Of a stretch of DNA of 64,000 nt, positions 44,644 through 53,140 are shown in pieces. The position numbers were made by a program, and so were the translations under genes. The stretch comes from Pseudomonas indica NBRC 103045 (GTDB lineage: Bacteria > Pseudomonadota > Gammaproteobacteria > Pseudomonadales > Pseudomonadaceae): the NCBI RefSeq assembly GCF_002091635.1, contig NZ_BDAC01000007.1, positions 62,001 through 126,000 on the forward strand, written 5' to 3'. The notes beneath the pieces are model-generated. The model was not told the origin of the DNA and ran no database searches. It saw only the letters and a list, made by a program, of their open reading frames with translations. The number at the start of each line of letters is the position of its first letter. Position 1 is the first letter of the stretch.

Positions 44644-45261
44644 TCATTTGTGCAGGAGCGGATGCAGCAGGCGGTGCTGTTGGAAGATGTATTGGCGCAG
44701 GCGATCGCCGTGGCCGGGGTGGCCCATGGTGAGGCGATAGGCGACCAGTTGGCGCTCGGTCTTGCGTACCCGGGCGCCGAGCAGGGCGATGGGGTCCTGC
44801 TCCGGCAGCGGCAGCCAGAGGGCGAACAGTTCCGGCGTGTCTTTCTGGTCGCGGACTTCGATCAATGCGCCATTCGGCGACAGCTCATGCACCCAGAGCG
44901 CGGTTTCCGCTCCGTGTTCGTCGACCAGGGCGATAGGCTCCGGCAAGCGCAGGCGCCAGGGGCGAAGCGTGGGACCTTGTTCGAATATTTCCGGAGCGTC
45001 GATTTCCAGGTGCGGGGTCTGGAATTCGTCCTGCACGAGGCGCAGGGGGAAGGTGAGGTGCTGGCTGTGGAAATCCGCCTCGAGGGTCAGTTGGCCCTGT
45101 TTGGCCAGGCGCGCGATCAGCGCCTCGGCCTGGGCGCTGCCGTCAAGCAATAGGCTGGGGCCCGGCAATCCCTTGGGGCCGGACGATTTGCCTTGCAACG
45201 TCTGGATAAACGCCAGTTCATCCTCGGTCAGTAACGGAGTATCCACATCGCGAACCCACAC
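44644..45261 (-). CDS. PilZ-like domain protein
   Basis: About 205 residues. A PilZ-like c-di-GMP binding region is suggested by RPWRLRLPEPI followed by VHELSPNGALIEV, resembling the RxxxR and D/NxSxxG motifs with Glu in the first position of the second. The N-terminal ~90 residues are a YcgR-N-like beta domain (LEADFHSQHLTFPLRLVQDE). The start codon is unclear: GTG at 45259-45261 gives the full length, while a GTG at 45247-45249 removes four residues. It lies between merR and the LOV gene. Confidence 0.65.
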   Translation of the reverse strand: MWVRDVDTPLLTEDELAFIQTLQGKSSGPKGLPGPSLLLDGSAQAEALIARLAKQGQLTLEADFHSQHLTFPLRLVQDEFQTPHLEIDAPEIFEQGPTLRPWRLRLPEPIALVDEHGAETALWVHELSPNGALIEVRDQKDTPELFALWLPLPEQDPIALLGARVRKTERQLVAYRLTMGHPGHGDRLRQYIFQQHRLLHPLLHK

Positions 45262-45311
45262 ACGTCAGAGTTCGTTTGACAGCAGATGCGGCGATTCGTT
45301 TCAACAACGGC

Positions 45312-45752
45312 TCATGTTTTCGACTGTTCTGCCCTGAGTGCCGCCAGTTCGGCCTCCAAAGCCTGAAGGCGCTGCTGTGCCTCGACCTGCTCGGTCACGT
45401 CCTTCTGAATACCAATGTAGTAGGTCAATTGGTCGTTGTCGTTGAACACGGGAGAGATCGACAGCTCGTTCCAGAACGGCGTGCCGTCCTTGCGGTAGTT
45501 GCGGACGATCTGGCGGCAGGCCTGCTGGTTGCGCAGGGCTTGGCGAATGGCCGTCAGGCCGGGCTGGTCGCGGTCGTCGCCCTGGAGGAAGCGGCAGTCC
45601 TGGTAAAGGATGTCGTCCACGGCGTAGCCGGTCAGCCGCTCGAAGGCGGGGTTGGCGTAGATCAGGATGTGGTCGTCGCCCTCCCGCTCGGCGACGACGA
45701 TGCCGTCGTTGGAAGCATCGACCACCAGTTGCAGCAGCTTGGCGTTGATCAT
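45312..45752 (-). CDS. Short LOV photoreceptor (SB1-LOV type)
   Basis: A 146-residue blue-light sensor that binds FMN and forms a Cys adduct on illumination. It begins MINAKLLQLVVDASNDGIVV and carries YQDCRFLQGDDRDQ with the photoactive Cys 53, then NYRKDGTPFWNELSISPVFN and YYIGIQKDVTEQVE. The Asp in place of the usual Asn before Cys matches, from memory, P. putida PpSB1-LOV, as does the Cys number. No effector domain is attached: only short terminal helices (A'-alpha and J-alpha), as in that family. It probably acts by binding a regulator, most likely the MerR protein nearby. Confidence 0.88.
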   Translation of the reverse strand: MINAKLLQLVVDASNDGIVVAEREGDDHILIYANPAFERLTGYAVDDILYQDCRFLQGDDRDQPGLTAIRQALRNQQACRQIVRNYRKDGTPFWNELSISPVFNDNDQLTYYIGIQKDVTEQVEAQQRLQALEAELAALRAEQSKT

Positions 45753-45843
45753 CGTGTCGGTCCTGGGCTGTGTCCGCCGCATTCTAGAACGGTCGGGCAG
45801 TTGCGGCATAATGCCGGGGTTTTCAGTCTGTTTCGGAGCGTCC

Positions 45844-46296
45844 ATGAAAATCGCCATCTTGTCCGGTTCGGTCTACGGCACCGCCGAGGAGGTCGCCCGG
45901 CACGCCGAGCACCTGCTCAAGGCGGCCGGTTTCGAGGCCTGGCACAAACCCCGCGCGGAGCTGGCCGACCTGCTGGCCTTCGCCCCCGAGGCTTTCCTGG
46001 TGGTGACCTCGACCACCGGCATGGGCGAGCTTCCGGACAACCTGCAGCCGCTGTACTACGCCATCCGCGACCATCTGCCGGCCTGGCACGGATTGCCCGG
46101 CGGGGTGATCGCCCTGGGCGACTCCAGTTACGGCGACACCTTCTGCGCCGGTGGCGAGCAGGTGCGCGAGCTGTATGCGGAACTGGGCATCCGCGAGGTG
46201 GTGGACATGCTGCGCCTGGATGCCAGCGAAACCGTGACCCCGGAAACCGACGCCGAGCCCTGGCTCATCGGTTTCGGCAACGCGTTGCGCGCCTGA
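45844..46296 (+). CDS. Flavodoxin-like protein (MioC type)
   Basis: A 150-residue FMN-binding electron carrier. The phosphate loop is SGSVYGTAEEVA at the N-terminus. The isoalloxazine contacts are in TSTTGMGELPDN and GDSSYGDTFCAGG. Short-chain length and motif spacing fit MioC/CysJ-type flavodoxins. It overlaps the next gene by one base (TGATG), and the two are co-transcribed. The electron partner is unknown. Confidence 0.9.
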   Translation: MKIAILSGSVYGTAEEVARHAEHLLKAAGFEAWHKPRAELADLLAFAPEAFLVVTSTTGMGELPDNLQPLYYAIRDHLPAWHGLPGGVIALGDSSYGDTFCAGGEQVRELYAELGIREVVDMLRLDASETVTPETDAEPWLIGFGNALRA

Positions 46297-46754
46297 TGCA
46301 CCCGCGCGCCGCCGAACTGATCCGCGAGCTGGAGCTGCTGCCCCATCCCGAGGGCGGCTTCTATCGCCGGGTCTTCCATTCCAGCAACACCCTTGCCAAC
46401 GGTCGTCCCTGCTGCACGGCGATCTTCTTCCTGCTGCCGGCCGGCGTATGCGGGCGCTGGCATCGGGTCGATGCGGACGAACTCTGGCATTTCTACGAGG
46501 GCGCACCGTTGGAGTTGCTGATCGCCACGACTCCCGCGGAAACCCGCCGCGAGCGCCTCGGCCCGGTGGGGCCGGATTGCCTGCCGCAACGGCTGGTACC
46601 GGCCCATGCCTGGCAGGCGGCGCGTCCGCTGGGCGATTACAGCCTGGTGGGCTGCACGGTGTCGCCGGGGTTCGATTTTTCCGGGTTCCGCCTGCTGGCC
46701 GAGGACGAGCAGGCGCAGCGCGAATGGGCGGCGCTGGACCAGGCGTTTCTTTGA
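46296..46754 (+). CDS. DUF985 cupin protein
   Basis: A 152-residue beta-barrel protein starting MHPRAAELIRELELLPHPEG. The segments GGFYRRVFHSS, WHRVDADELWHFYEGAPLEL and GCTVSPGFDFSGF are the conserved blocks of the DUF985 cupin family. His residues in WHRVDADELWHFY could bind a metal. The enzymatic role is unknown. It is translationally coupled to the flavodoxin gene. Confidence 0.88.
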   Translation: MHPRAAELIRELELLPHPEGGFYRRVFHSSNTLANGRPCCTAIFFLLPAGVCGRWHRVDADELWHFYEGAPLELLIATTPAETRRERLGPVGPDCLPQRLVPAHAWQAARPLGDYSLVGCTVSPGFDFSGFRLLAEDEQAQREWAALDQAFL

Positions 46755-46850
46755 GAAGGTTTCATGGAACCGTTTTGCAAACGGTTCCACTCATCTCTCG
46801 AGCCGATTTCCAATAACTGCTGCCCTGCCCGGGATTCGAGAGAGCACATC

Positions 46851-48575
46851 ATGGTCTTGCGCGTTTCCGATGCCTGTCATTCCTACGGTTCTTTCGACGT
46901 TCATTCCCAGCCGGAATTGAGCATCCGTCCACAGGCCAAGCCGCCCGTCTCGTCGACGGGCATCGAGTTCGGTCCCGCGCCGACTTCCTCTCCTGAGCCG
47001 CGCGTACCGGCTGGTGGAACGAACAGCTCTCTGTTCGACCGTCTGCTGCCCCCGGCCAAGCCGGAGCCCTCCATGCCGTCGCCGGTGGTGCTGGCCAGCG
47101 AGCCGGCGCAGGAGGAGGGGCCCTATGATTTTCTCGACAATTCGCCCCACAGTTCGCCGGAGCAATTGAAAAAGTGGGAAGCGCTGCTGGGCGACCTGCC
47201 ACCCGCCGAGCGGGAGGCCGCCGCCAAGGAGCTGAACCGCCCCATCGCGGCGGCGCGGATCGCCGCGGAAGGCGGGCCGGATGCGGAGAAGGCCTGGGCC
47301 TTCATCAATGACAACCCGTCGTTGAAAACGGCGGTGGACGTCGGCAAGGACGGCGGCCGGGCCGACGGCAAGATCACCCACAAAGACCTCAAGGCGTTCG
47401 CGAACCATATGGACGACCGGCTCAATGACGCCGGCAAGACACTGCGCAAGTACGAGAAGGAACACCCGGATGCGGACCCGGCCTCGAAGCAACTGGTGCG
47501 CTCCGCCGCGCTGATGCTGGCCAACGAGCCGCTGACCCAGGCGGCCGATCCGGCCAGCGCCCAGGGCGCCGCGAACCAGCGCAAGGTCAACGGCTGCATC
47601 AGCACCGCCGGGCTGACCGCATTGCAGGAGAACGAGGGCCTGTCGGACGTGCTGCGCAATGCCGCGACCACTTGGTCCCAGCCCGGTATGTTCGAGCTGC
47701 TCGACCGGGGAGCCGCCAGCGGCAAGAAGTTGGCGAAGAAGGGGCCGGACGGGCAAGCGAACAGCAAGGACATCATGAAATGGATCGAGGACAAGGCACC
47801 GTCCAGCAGCGACGCCTTTGCCAGCACGCTGTTCGACGCGGCCACCGTCGGCGCGGTGTCCAAGACGGACACCAGCCAACTGAACGGCGATATTTTCGAG
47901 CATCCGGACAGCTACACCGGCGAGCAGAAGGCGGCGGTCCTGGTCAAGCTGCAACAGACCCAGGAACAGGTCATAGCCGGACGTGGCATCCGCGACACGC
48001 GCGAAACCGAAGAGGCGCTGGCGGGGCGGATCGAGCAGTTGCAGAACGATCCCGACGTGCAGTCCTTCCTGAGGCTCAACCTCGACGAGCAGGCGACGTC
48101 CATCGTCAATGGCGACCCGCGCCTGGCCAAGCTGGTCTCGAAGGGTACGGTCGATGGCGGACCGGGACTGCATACCCCGAATGGGATCGGTTCCGATAAG
48201 CGAGCGGGCCCGGTCGACGAGGGCAAAGAGGCGCTGAAGGTGACGGCGGATACCGTTCACCGGGTAGTGAATTTTGGCTCCGGCACCTTCGAGCGACAAG
48301 GTGGAAAGGCGGTCGTCGGCCTGGGGGGACGCATTGCCGCCGCCGTGGGCGGGCGTGTGGTCGGCGCCGTCGCCGGCGAGGCGGCGGGTGCGGCGGCGGC
48401 CTCCGCCATCGGCGCCGCGGCAGGCCCCGTGGGCTGGGCGGTGAGCGGCATCATGGCGATCGGCATGGGTATCGGTGAGATCGTCAACGCGGTGAAGGAG
48501 CGCAAGGAGCGCAAGGCCTTCAGCCGCACGGTGAACCCGACGCTGGAGCAGTTCGGCATTCCCAAGCCCAAGTGA
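46851..48575 (+). CDS. HrpK/HrpF-NolX-like type III translocator-type protein
   Basis: A 574-residue protein. After a Pro/Ser-rich disordered N-terminus (to about 105), it has KAWAFINDNPSLKTAVDVGK followed by DGGRADGKITHKDLKAFANH, an EF-hand-like D-x-G-x-x-D-G-K block. The region DTSQLNGDIFEHPDSYTGEQ follows later. The C-terminal ~90 residues are Gly/Ala-rich and strongly hydrophobic (AAAVGGRVVGAVAGEAAGAA, then GWAVSGIMAIGMGIGEIVNA). This layout resembles HrpK and HrpF/NolX proteins that assist type III translocation. No type III genes are in the window, so the role is uncertain; a pore-forming toxin is an alternative. The start at 46851 follows GAGAG. Confidence 0.5.
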   Translation: MVLRVSDACHSYGSFDVHSQPELSIRPQAKPPVSSTGIEFGPAPTSSPEPRVPAGGTNSSLFDRLLPPAKPEPSMPSPVVLASEPAQEEGPYDFLDNSPHSSPEQLKKWEALLGDLPPAEREAAAKELNRPIAAARIAAEGGPDAEKAWAFINDNPSLKTAVDVGKDGGRADGKITHKDLKAFANHMDDRLNDAGKTLRKYEKEHPDADPASKQLVRSAALMLANEPLTQAADPASAQGAANQRKVNGCISTAGLTALQENEGLSDVLRNAATTWSQPGMFELLDRGAASGKKLAKKGPDGQANSKDIMKWIEDKAPSSSDAFASTLFDAATVGAVSKTDTSQLNGDIFEHPDSYTGEQKAAVLVKLQQTQEQVIAGRGIRDTRETEEALAGRIEQLQNDPDVQSFLRLNLDEQATSIVNGDPRLAKLVSKGTVDGGPGLHTPNGIGSDKRAGPVDEGKEALKVTADTVHRVVNFGSGTFERQGGKAVVGLGGRIAAAVGGRVVGAVAGEAAGAAAASAIGAAAGPVGWAVSGIMAIGMGIGEIVNAVKERKERKAFSRTVNPTLEQFGIPKPK

Positions 48576-48686
48576 CAGGGCGGCTGACCCGCTGGGCCAT
48601 TATCCTGGCTGCCAGGGCAACTACCGTCCTGGCGTCGGCTCGCTAGACTCCTCGGCACACCCACAACAAGATGCCGAGGTGACACC

Positions 48687-49469
48687 GTGTCCACAGCCCA
48701 CGCCCTGTCGCAACCGAACGTCAAGGATCAGGTGTCCGCCGTCGAATGGCAGACCCGGGTCGACTTGGCCGCCTGCTACCGTCTGGTGGCCCTGCACGGT
48801 TGGGACGATCTGATCTTCACCCACATCTCGGCCAAGGTGCCCGGCACCGAGGACTTCTTGATCAACCCCTACGGGCTGATGTTCCACGAGATCACCGCGT
48901 CCAGCCTGGTGAAGGTCGATCAGGCGGGCAACAAGCTGATGGACAGTCCCTACGAGATCAACCCGGCTGGCTACACCATCCACAGCGCCGTGCACGAGGT
49001 GCGCCACGACGTCGCCTGCGTCCTGCATACCCATACCGCCGCCGGGGTCGCGGTGGCGGCGCAGAAGCAGGGCGTCTTGCCGATCAGCCAGCAGTCGCTG
49101 TTCGTCCTCTCCCGCCTGAGCTACCACGATTACGAAGGCGTGGCCCTGAACCATGAGGAAAAGGCGCGCCTGCAAGCCGACCTCGGCGCGACCAACTTCA
49201 TGGTCCTGCGCAACCACGGCCTGATGACTTGCGCGCCGACCATTCAGGACACCTTCCTGATGATGTTCATCTTCCAGCGTGCCTGCGAAATCCAGGTCAT
49301 GGCCCAGAGCGGCGGCGCCGAGCTGGTGAGCATTCCGCCGCAGATCCTCGCCGGCGCCAAGGCCATGGCCGCCGGGGTCACCCGCAGTGCCGAGGGGCTG
49401 GGCGGCAAGCTGGCCTGGCCGGCCCTGCTGCGCAAGCTGGACCAGCAGGACACGGGATACCGTAGCTGA
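48687..49469 (+). CDS. Class II aldolase/adducin family protein
   Basis: A 260-residue enzyme-like protein. The metal-binding and catalytic landmarks of the family are HISAKVPGTEDFLINPYGLM, VLHTHTAAGVAVAA (His pair) and FMVLRNHGLMTCAPT. A Glu in NPYGLMFHEIT may serve as acid/base. The GTG start at 48687 is preceded by GAGGTGA. The stop overlaps the next gene by one base. Members act on phosphorylated sugars or as adducin-like proteins, but here the partners are a hydrolase and a DUF1569 protein, so the substrate is open. Confidence 0.87.
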   Translation: MSTAHALSQPNVKDQVSAVEWQTRVDLAACYRLVALHGWDDLIFTHISAKVPGTEDFLINPYGLMFHEITASSLVKVDQAGNKLMDSPYEINPAGYTIHSAVHEVRHDVACVLHTHTAAGVAVAAQKQGVLPISQQSLFVLSRLSYHDYEGVALNHEEKARLQADLGATNFMVLRNHGLMTCAPTIQDTFLMMFIFQRACEIQVMAQSGGAELVSIPPQILAGAKAMAAGVTRSAEGLGGKLAWPALLRKLDQQDTGYRS

Positions 49470-50374
49470 TGCCGGCGCTGACCGGCATTCCCCTGGCCGA
49501 ATGGCGGGCGCGGGGGCAGGACTTCGTCTTCGGCGGCCAGCGCATCCGCTACTGGCAGGCCGGAGAAGGCGAACCGCTGCTGCTGATCCATGGCTTCCCC
49601 ACCGCCAGTTGGGATTGGCACCGTATCTGGGAACCGCTGGCGGCGCGCTACCGGGTAATCGCTTGCGACATGCTCGGCTTCGGCGACTCGGCCAAGCCGC
49701 GCGGGCACGACTACCGCCTGCTGGAACAGGCCGATCTGCAACAGGCGCTGCTGGCTCATCTGGGTGTTAGCGGGCCGGTGCACGTACTCGCCCACGACTA
49801 TGGGGACAGCGTCGCCCAGGAGTTGCTGGCGCGGCACCACGAAGGACGTTTCGAGCTGGCCAGTTGTGTGTTTCTCAACGGTGGCCTGTTCCCCGAGACC
49901 CACCATGCCGTGCGCGTACAGAAGCTGCTGCTGGGGCCGCTCGGCCCGCTGATCGGCCGGCTGTTCTCCCGACGCAAGCTGGCGGCGAACTTCGCCCGCA
50001 TCTTCGGCCCCGACACGCAGCCCAGCGAGGCCGAACTGGATGACTTCTATGACCTCATCAAGACCGGCAACGGCCCGGCGGTGATGCACCGGCTGATCCG
50101 CTACATCCCCGAACGCCGCGTGCAGCGCGACCGCTGGGTGGTGGCGATGCAGCGCGGTGGCGTACCGCTACGGGTGATCGACGGGGCGCTGGACCCGATT
50201 TCCGGCGCGCACATGGTGGCGCGCTACCGCGAGCTGATCCCCGAGCCCGACTGCGTCCTGCTGGAGCGGATCGGCCACTACCCGCAGACCGAAGCGCCGG
50301 AACAGGTGCTCGAACACTACCTGCATTTTCGTGAAGCCTTGGAGAGCACGGCATGCGCCGACGAACGCTGTTGA
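49469..50374 (+). CDS. Alpha/beta hydrolase with Asp nucleophile (dehalogenase/epoxide hydrolase-like)
   Basis: A 301-residue hydrolase. The oxyanion-hole motif is LLIHGFPTASWDW and the nucleophile elbow is HDYGDS, with Asp in place of Ser, as in haloalkane dehalogenases and epoxide hydrolases. The catalytic acid lies in VIDGALDPISG and the His in ERIGHYPQTEAPEQV. It overlaps the upstream aldolase gene by one base and the downstream gene by 22 bases, so the three form a tight operon. Substrate is unknown. Confidence 0.85.
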   Translation: MPALTGIPLAEWRARGQDFVFGGQRIRYWQAGEGEPLLLIHGFPTASWDWHRIWEPLAARYRVIACDMLGFGDSAKPRGHDYRLLEQADLQQALLAHLGVSGPVHVLAHDYGDSVAQELLARHHEGRFELASCVFLNGGLFPETHHAVRVQKLLLGPLGPLIGRLFSRRKLAANFARIFGPDTQPSEAELDDFYDLIKTGNGPAVMHRLIRYIPERRVQRDRWVVAMQRGGVPLRVIDGALDPISGAHMVARYRELIPEPDCVLLERIGHYPQTEAPEQVLEHYLHFREALESTACADERC

Positions 50375-50880
50375 AAGGAGCCGCGCTGGGCGGTGTGGCC
50401 GTGATGACCGGCGGCTTTTGGGCACTAGGGAGTCCGGCACCGGCTCCGGTCAGCCTGGAGGGCGCGCGGCGGGTGTTGGATGGGCTGGCCGGGCGCCCAC
50501 TGATCAGCGTGACGGGCTGGAGTCCGGCCGAGGTCTTCAACCATTGCGCCCAGAGCATCGAGTATTCGCTGGAGGGGTACCCTGAATTGAAGCCAGCCTG
50601 GTTCCGACACAGCATCGGCCCGGCGGCCTTCGCGGTTTTCAGCGCCCGCGGCGCGATGCGTCACCCGTTGCAGGAGGCTATTCCGGGGGCCGCGCCGTTG
50701 GCCGAACCGACCGGGCAGGATGCCGCGTTGCAACGCCTGCAAGCCGCATTCGCCCGCTTCGCCACGCACACCGGCGCGTTGCAACCGCACTTCGCCTACG
50801 GTGCGCTCGATCACGACGCCTATAGCCAGGCCCATGTGCTGCACCTGTACAACCATTTGAGTCTGATCCGCCTGGCTTGA
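50353..50880 (+). CDS. DUF1569 protein with twin-arginine-like signal
   Basis: A 175-residue protein starting MRRRTLLKGAALGGVAVMTG, with RR and a hydrophobic stretch that could be a Tat signal or a membrane anchor. The mature part has SVTGWSPAEVFNHCAQSIEY and YGALDHDAYSQAHVLHLYNH, the His pattern of DinB-like DUF1569 proteins. It probably folds as a four-helix bundle that binds a metal. It overlaps the hydrolase gene by 22 bases. Confidence 0.8.
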   Translation: MRRRTLLKGAALGGVAVMTGGFWALGSPAPAPVSLEGARRVLDGLAGRPLISVTGWSPAEVFNHCAQSIEYSLEGYPELKPAWFRHSIGPAAFAVFSARGAMRHPLQEAIPGAAPLAEPTGQDAALQRLQAAFARFATHTGALQPHFAYGALDHDAYSQAHVLHLYNHLSLIRLA

Positions 50881-50988
50881 TCATCCCTGTCCTTTATCGA
50901 GCACTATTCAGCACAGGCCGTCTTCGTTGTGACCGGATGGCGGCTGTCCGACACTCGAAGCCTGCCTAATCTGCCAGGAGTCCGCTTC

Positions 50989-51900
50989 ATGAGTGATGCC
51001 GTACGCTTCGACGACAAAGTAGTGATAGTCACCGGTGCCGGCGGCGGTCTCGGCCGCGCCCACGCGCTGCTGTTCGCCCGGCATGGCGCTAAAGTGGTGG
51101 TCAACGACCTGGGCGGCAGCACTCACGGCGAAGGCGCCAACGCCTCGGCGGCCGACCGCGTGGTGGCGGAAATCCGCGAAGCCGGCGGCACCGCCGTGGC
51201 CAACCACGACTCGGTGACCGACGGCGAGAAGATCGTCCAGTGCGCGCTGGACCAGTTCGGCCGCGTCGATGTGGTGGTGAACAACGCCGGCATCCTCCGC
51301 GACAAGACCTTCCACAAGATGGAAGACACCGATTGGGAGCTGGTCTACAAGGTCCACGTCGAAGGCGCCTACAAGGTGACCCGCGCGGCCTGGCCGCACC
51401 TGCGCGAGCAAGGCTACGGGCGGGTGATCTTCACCTCGTCCACCTCCGGCATCTATGGCAACTTCGGCCAGTCCAACTACGGCATGGCCAAGCTCGGCCT
51501 CTACGGCCTGACCCGCACTCTGGCCATCGAAGGGCGCAAGAACAACATCCTGGTCAATGCCATCGCCCCCACCGGCGGCACCCGCATGACCGAGGGCCTG
51601 ATCCCGCCGCAGGTCTTCGAGCAGCTCAAGCCCGAGCTGGTCAGCCCGCTGGTGGTCTACCTCGGCAGCGAACAATGCCAGGAAACCTCCGGCCTGTTCG
51701 AAGTCGGCGGCGGCTGGGTCGGCAAGGTGCGCTGGGAACGCAGCCTGGGTGTCGGCTTCGACCCGCGCGAAGGCTTCAGCCCCGACGATGTGGCGGCCAA
51801 CTGGCAGCGCATCTGCGATTTCGAGGGCGCGGCGCACCCGGCGGATAACGTCGAGGCGCTGAAGGAAATGATGGCGAACCTGCAGAAGTACACCCTCTGA
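50989..51900 (+). CDS. Short-chain dehydrogenase (MFE-2/3-hydroxyacyl-CoA type)
   Basis: A 303-residue NAD(P)-dependent oxidoreductase. It has the cofactor motif VTGAGGGLGRAHALLFARHG, the loop VVNDLGGSTHGEG typical of the dehydrogenase unit of multifunctional enzyme type 2, NNAGILRDKTF, and the active-site SSTSGIYGNFGQSNYGMAK. The extended C-terminus after residue 250 is also MFE-2-like. It likely oxidises a 3-hydroxyacyl-CoA. An enoyl-CoA hydratase follows 0.3 kb downstream, which supports a fatty-acid or isoprenoid breakdown role. The start at 50989 matches homologs. Confidence 0.88.
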   Translation: MSDAVRFDDKVVIVTGAGGGLGRAHALLFARHGAKVVVNDLGGSTHGEGANASAADRVVAEIREAGGTAVANHDSVTDGEKIVQCALDQFGRVDVVVNNAGILRDKTFHKMEDTDWELVYKVHVEGAYKVTRAAWPHLREQGYGRVIFTSSTSGIYGNFGQSNYGMAKLGLYGLTRTLAIEGRKNNILVNAIAPTGGTRMTEGLIPPQVFEQLKPELVSPLVVYLGSEQCQETSGLFEVGGGWVGKVRWERSLGVGFDPREGFSPDDVAANWQRICDFEGAAHPADNVEALKEMMANLQKYTL

Positions 51901-51964
51901 TCCCGCCAGTCCCGGTGCGGATTCGGCCAACGGGCTGAACAACTGCATCGGGAAGCACTATGTT

Positions 51965-51992
51965 GAAGGCCGGCAGTGTTGCCGGCCTTTTT
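51965..51992 (+). terminator. Terminator after the SDR gene
   Basis: The dyad GAAGGCCGGCA-GTGT-TGCCGGCCTTTTTC has a run of T right after the stem. It ends the SDR transcript. Confidence 0.8.
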
Positions 51993-52045
51993 CATGGGGC
52001 GCGGGAATCGATGGGCGAATGAGTTCGTCTTCGGCCTTGTGCTTT

Positions 52046-52132
52046 GTAGGAGCGAGCTCTGCTCGCGAATCGGCTTGCACAGAGGCTTCGCCAGCAGAGC
52101 TGGCTCCTACTGTAGGGGCGAATTCATTCGCC
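52046..52132. repeat. REP-type palindromes
   Basis: GTAGGAGCGAGCTCTGCTCG is followed by an inverse GCAGAGCTGGCTCCTAC and then by GTAGGGGCGAATTCATTCGC. It is the same class as at 2628-2692 and lies in the space before the enoyl-CoA hydratase gene. Confidence 0.8.
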
Positions 52133-52186
52133 AAGGGATGCGCAGCATCCCCATGAACCCATTCGTCCATTCTTTCAGGAGTTCCC

Positions 52187-52954
52187 ATGAGCATCCGCAT
52201 CGAGAAGAACGGCCCGGTCACGACCCTGATCATCGACCGCCCGGCGGTGCGCAATGCCGTCGACCGGCCCACGGCGGAGGCGTTGGCGGCAGCGCTGCGG
52301 GCCTTCGAGGCGGACGAGCACGCCCGGGTGGCGGTGCTCACCGGCGCCGGTGGAACTTTCTGTGCCGGTGCCGACCTGGCGGCGGTGGCCGAGAGCGGTG
52401 AGCGGCGCAATCGACTGGAGCCGGACGGGGACGGGCCCATGGGGCCGAGCCGCATGCAGTTGTCCAAGCCGCTGATCGCCGCCATCGAAGGCTATGCCGT
52501 GGCGGGCGGCCTGGAGTTGGCCTTGCTGGCCGACCTGCGGGTGCTGGCGGAGGATGCGGTGCTCGGGGTGTTCTGCCGGCGCTTCGGTGTGCCGCTGATC
52601 GACGGCGGTACTGTGCGCCTGCCGCGCATCGTCGGCCAGGGACGGGCGCTGGACCTGATTCTCACCGGACGCCCGGTGGGTGCCGACGAGGCCCTGCGCA
52701 TGGGCCTGGCCAATCGCGTGGTGACCCGGGGCGAGGCGCGGCAGGAGGCCGAAGCCCTGGCCGCGGAGATCGCCGCCTTTCCCCAGCGCTGCCTGCTGGC
52801 CGACCGGGCCAGTGTTTATGCCCAGTGGGAATTGCCGTTCGACGAGGCACTGCGCAACGAATTCCGGGGCGGCATGACGGTGATCGAAAGCGGCGAAACC
52901 GAAACCGGCGCCCGGCGTTTCGCAGAGGGGCAGGGGCGGCACGGGAAGTTTTGA
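52187..52954 (+). CDS. Enoyl-CoA hydratase/isomerase family protein
   Basis: A 255-residue crotonase-fold protein. RIEKNGPVTTLIIDRPAVRN opens the family. The oxyanion-hole segment is FCAGADLAAVAE, and the second is IEGYAVAGGLELALLADLRV. The region CRRFGVPLIDGGTVRLPRIV follows. The usual hydratase Glu of the 'GITP/E' site is not obvious in FCRRFGVPLIDGGT, so it may be an isomerase or hydrolase of the family rather than a hydratase. A REP element lies just before it. Confidence 0.88.
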   Translation: MSIRIEKNGPVTTLIIDRPAVRNAVDRPTAEALAAALRAFEADEHARVAVLTGAGGTFCAGADLAAVAESGERRNRLEPDGDGPMGPSRMQLSKPLIAAIEGYAVAGGLELALLADLRVLAEDAVLGVFCRRFGVPLIDGGTVRLPRIVGQGRALDLILTGRPVGADEALRMGLANRVVTRGEARQEAEALAAEIAAFPQRCLLADRASVYAQWELPFDEALRNEFRGGMTVIESGETETGARRFAEGQGRHGKF

Positions 52955-52962
52955 CGAATCTT

Positions 52963-53113
52963 TCGCGAATGAATTCGCTCCCACGGATCGAGTGCACACC
53001 AAGCCCGCTTTCGTAGGAGCCAGCTCTGCTGGCGAAGCGTTCGCCCCCGGATTTCGCCTGGGCTCATCCGGGCTACAGATCACTGCCTTGTAGGGGCAAA
53101 TTCATTCGCCCAA
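52963..53113. repeat. REP-like palindrome cluster
   Basis: Contains GCGAATGAATTCGCTCCCAC near 52965, GTAGGAGCCAGCTCTGCTGG at 53013-53032, the dyad GCCTGGGCTCATCCGGGC, and GTAGGGGCAAATTCATTCGC near 53091. It fills the gap between convergent genes. Confidence 0.75.
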
Positions 53114-53140
53114 GAGGTCAGCCGGGGACGGAGGCCAACC

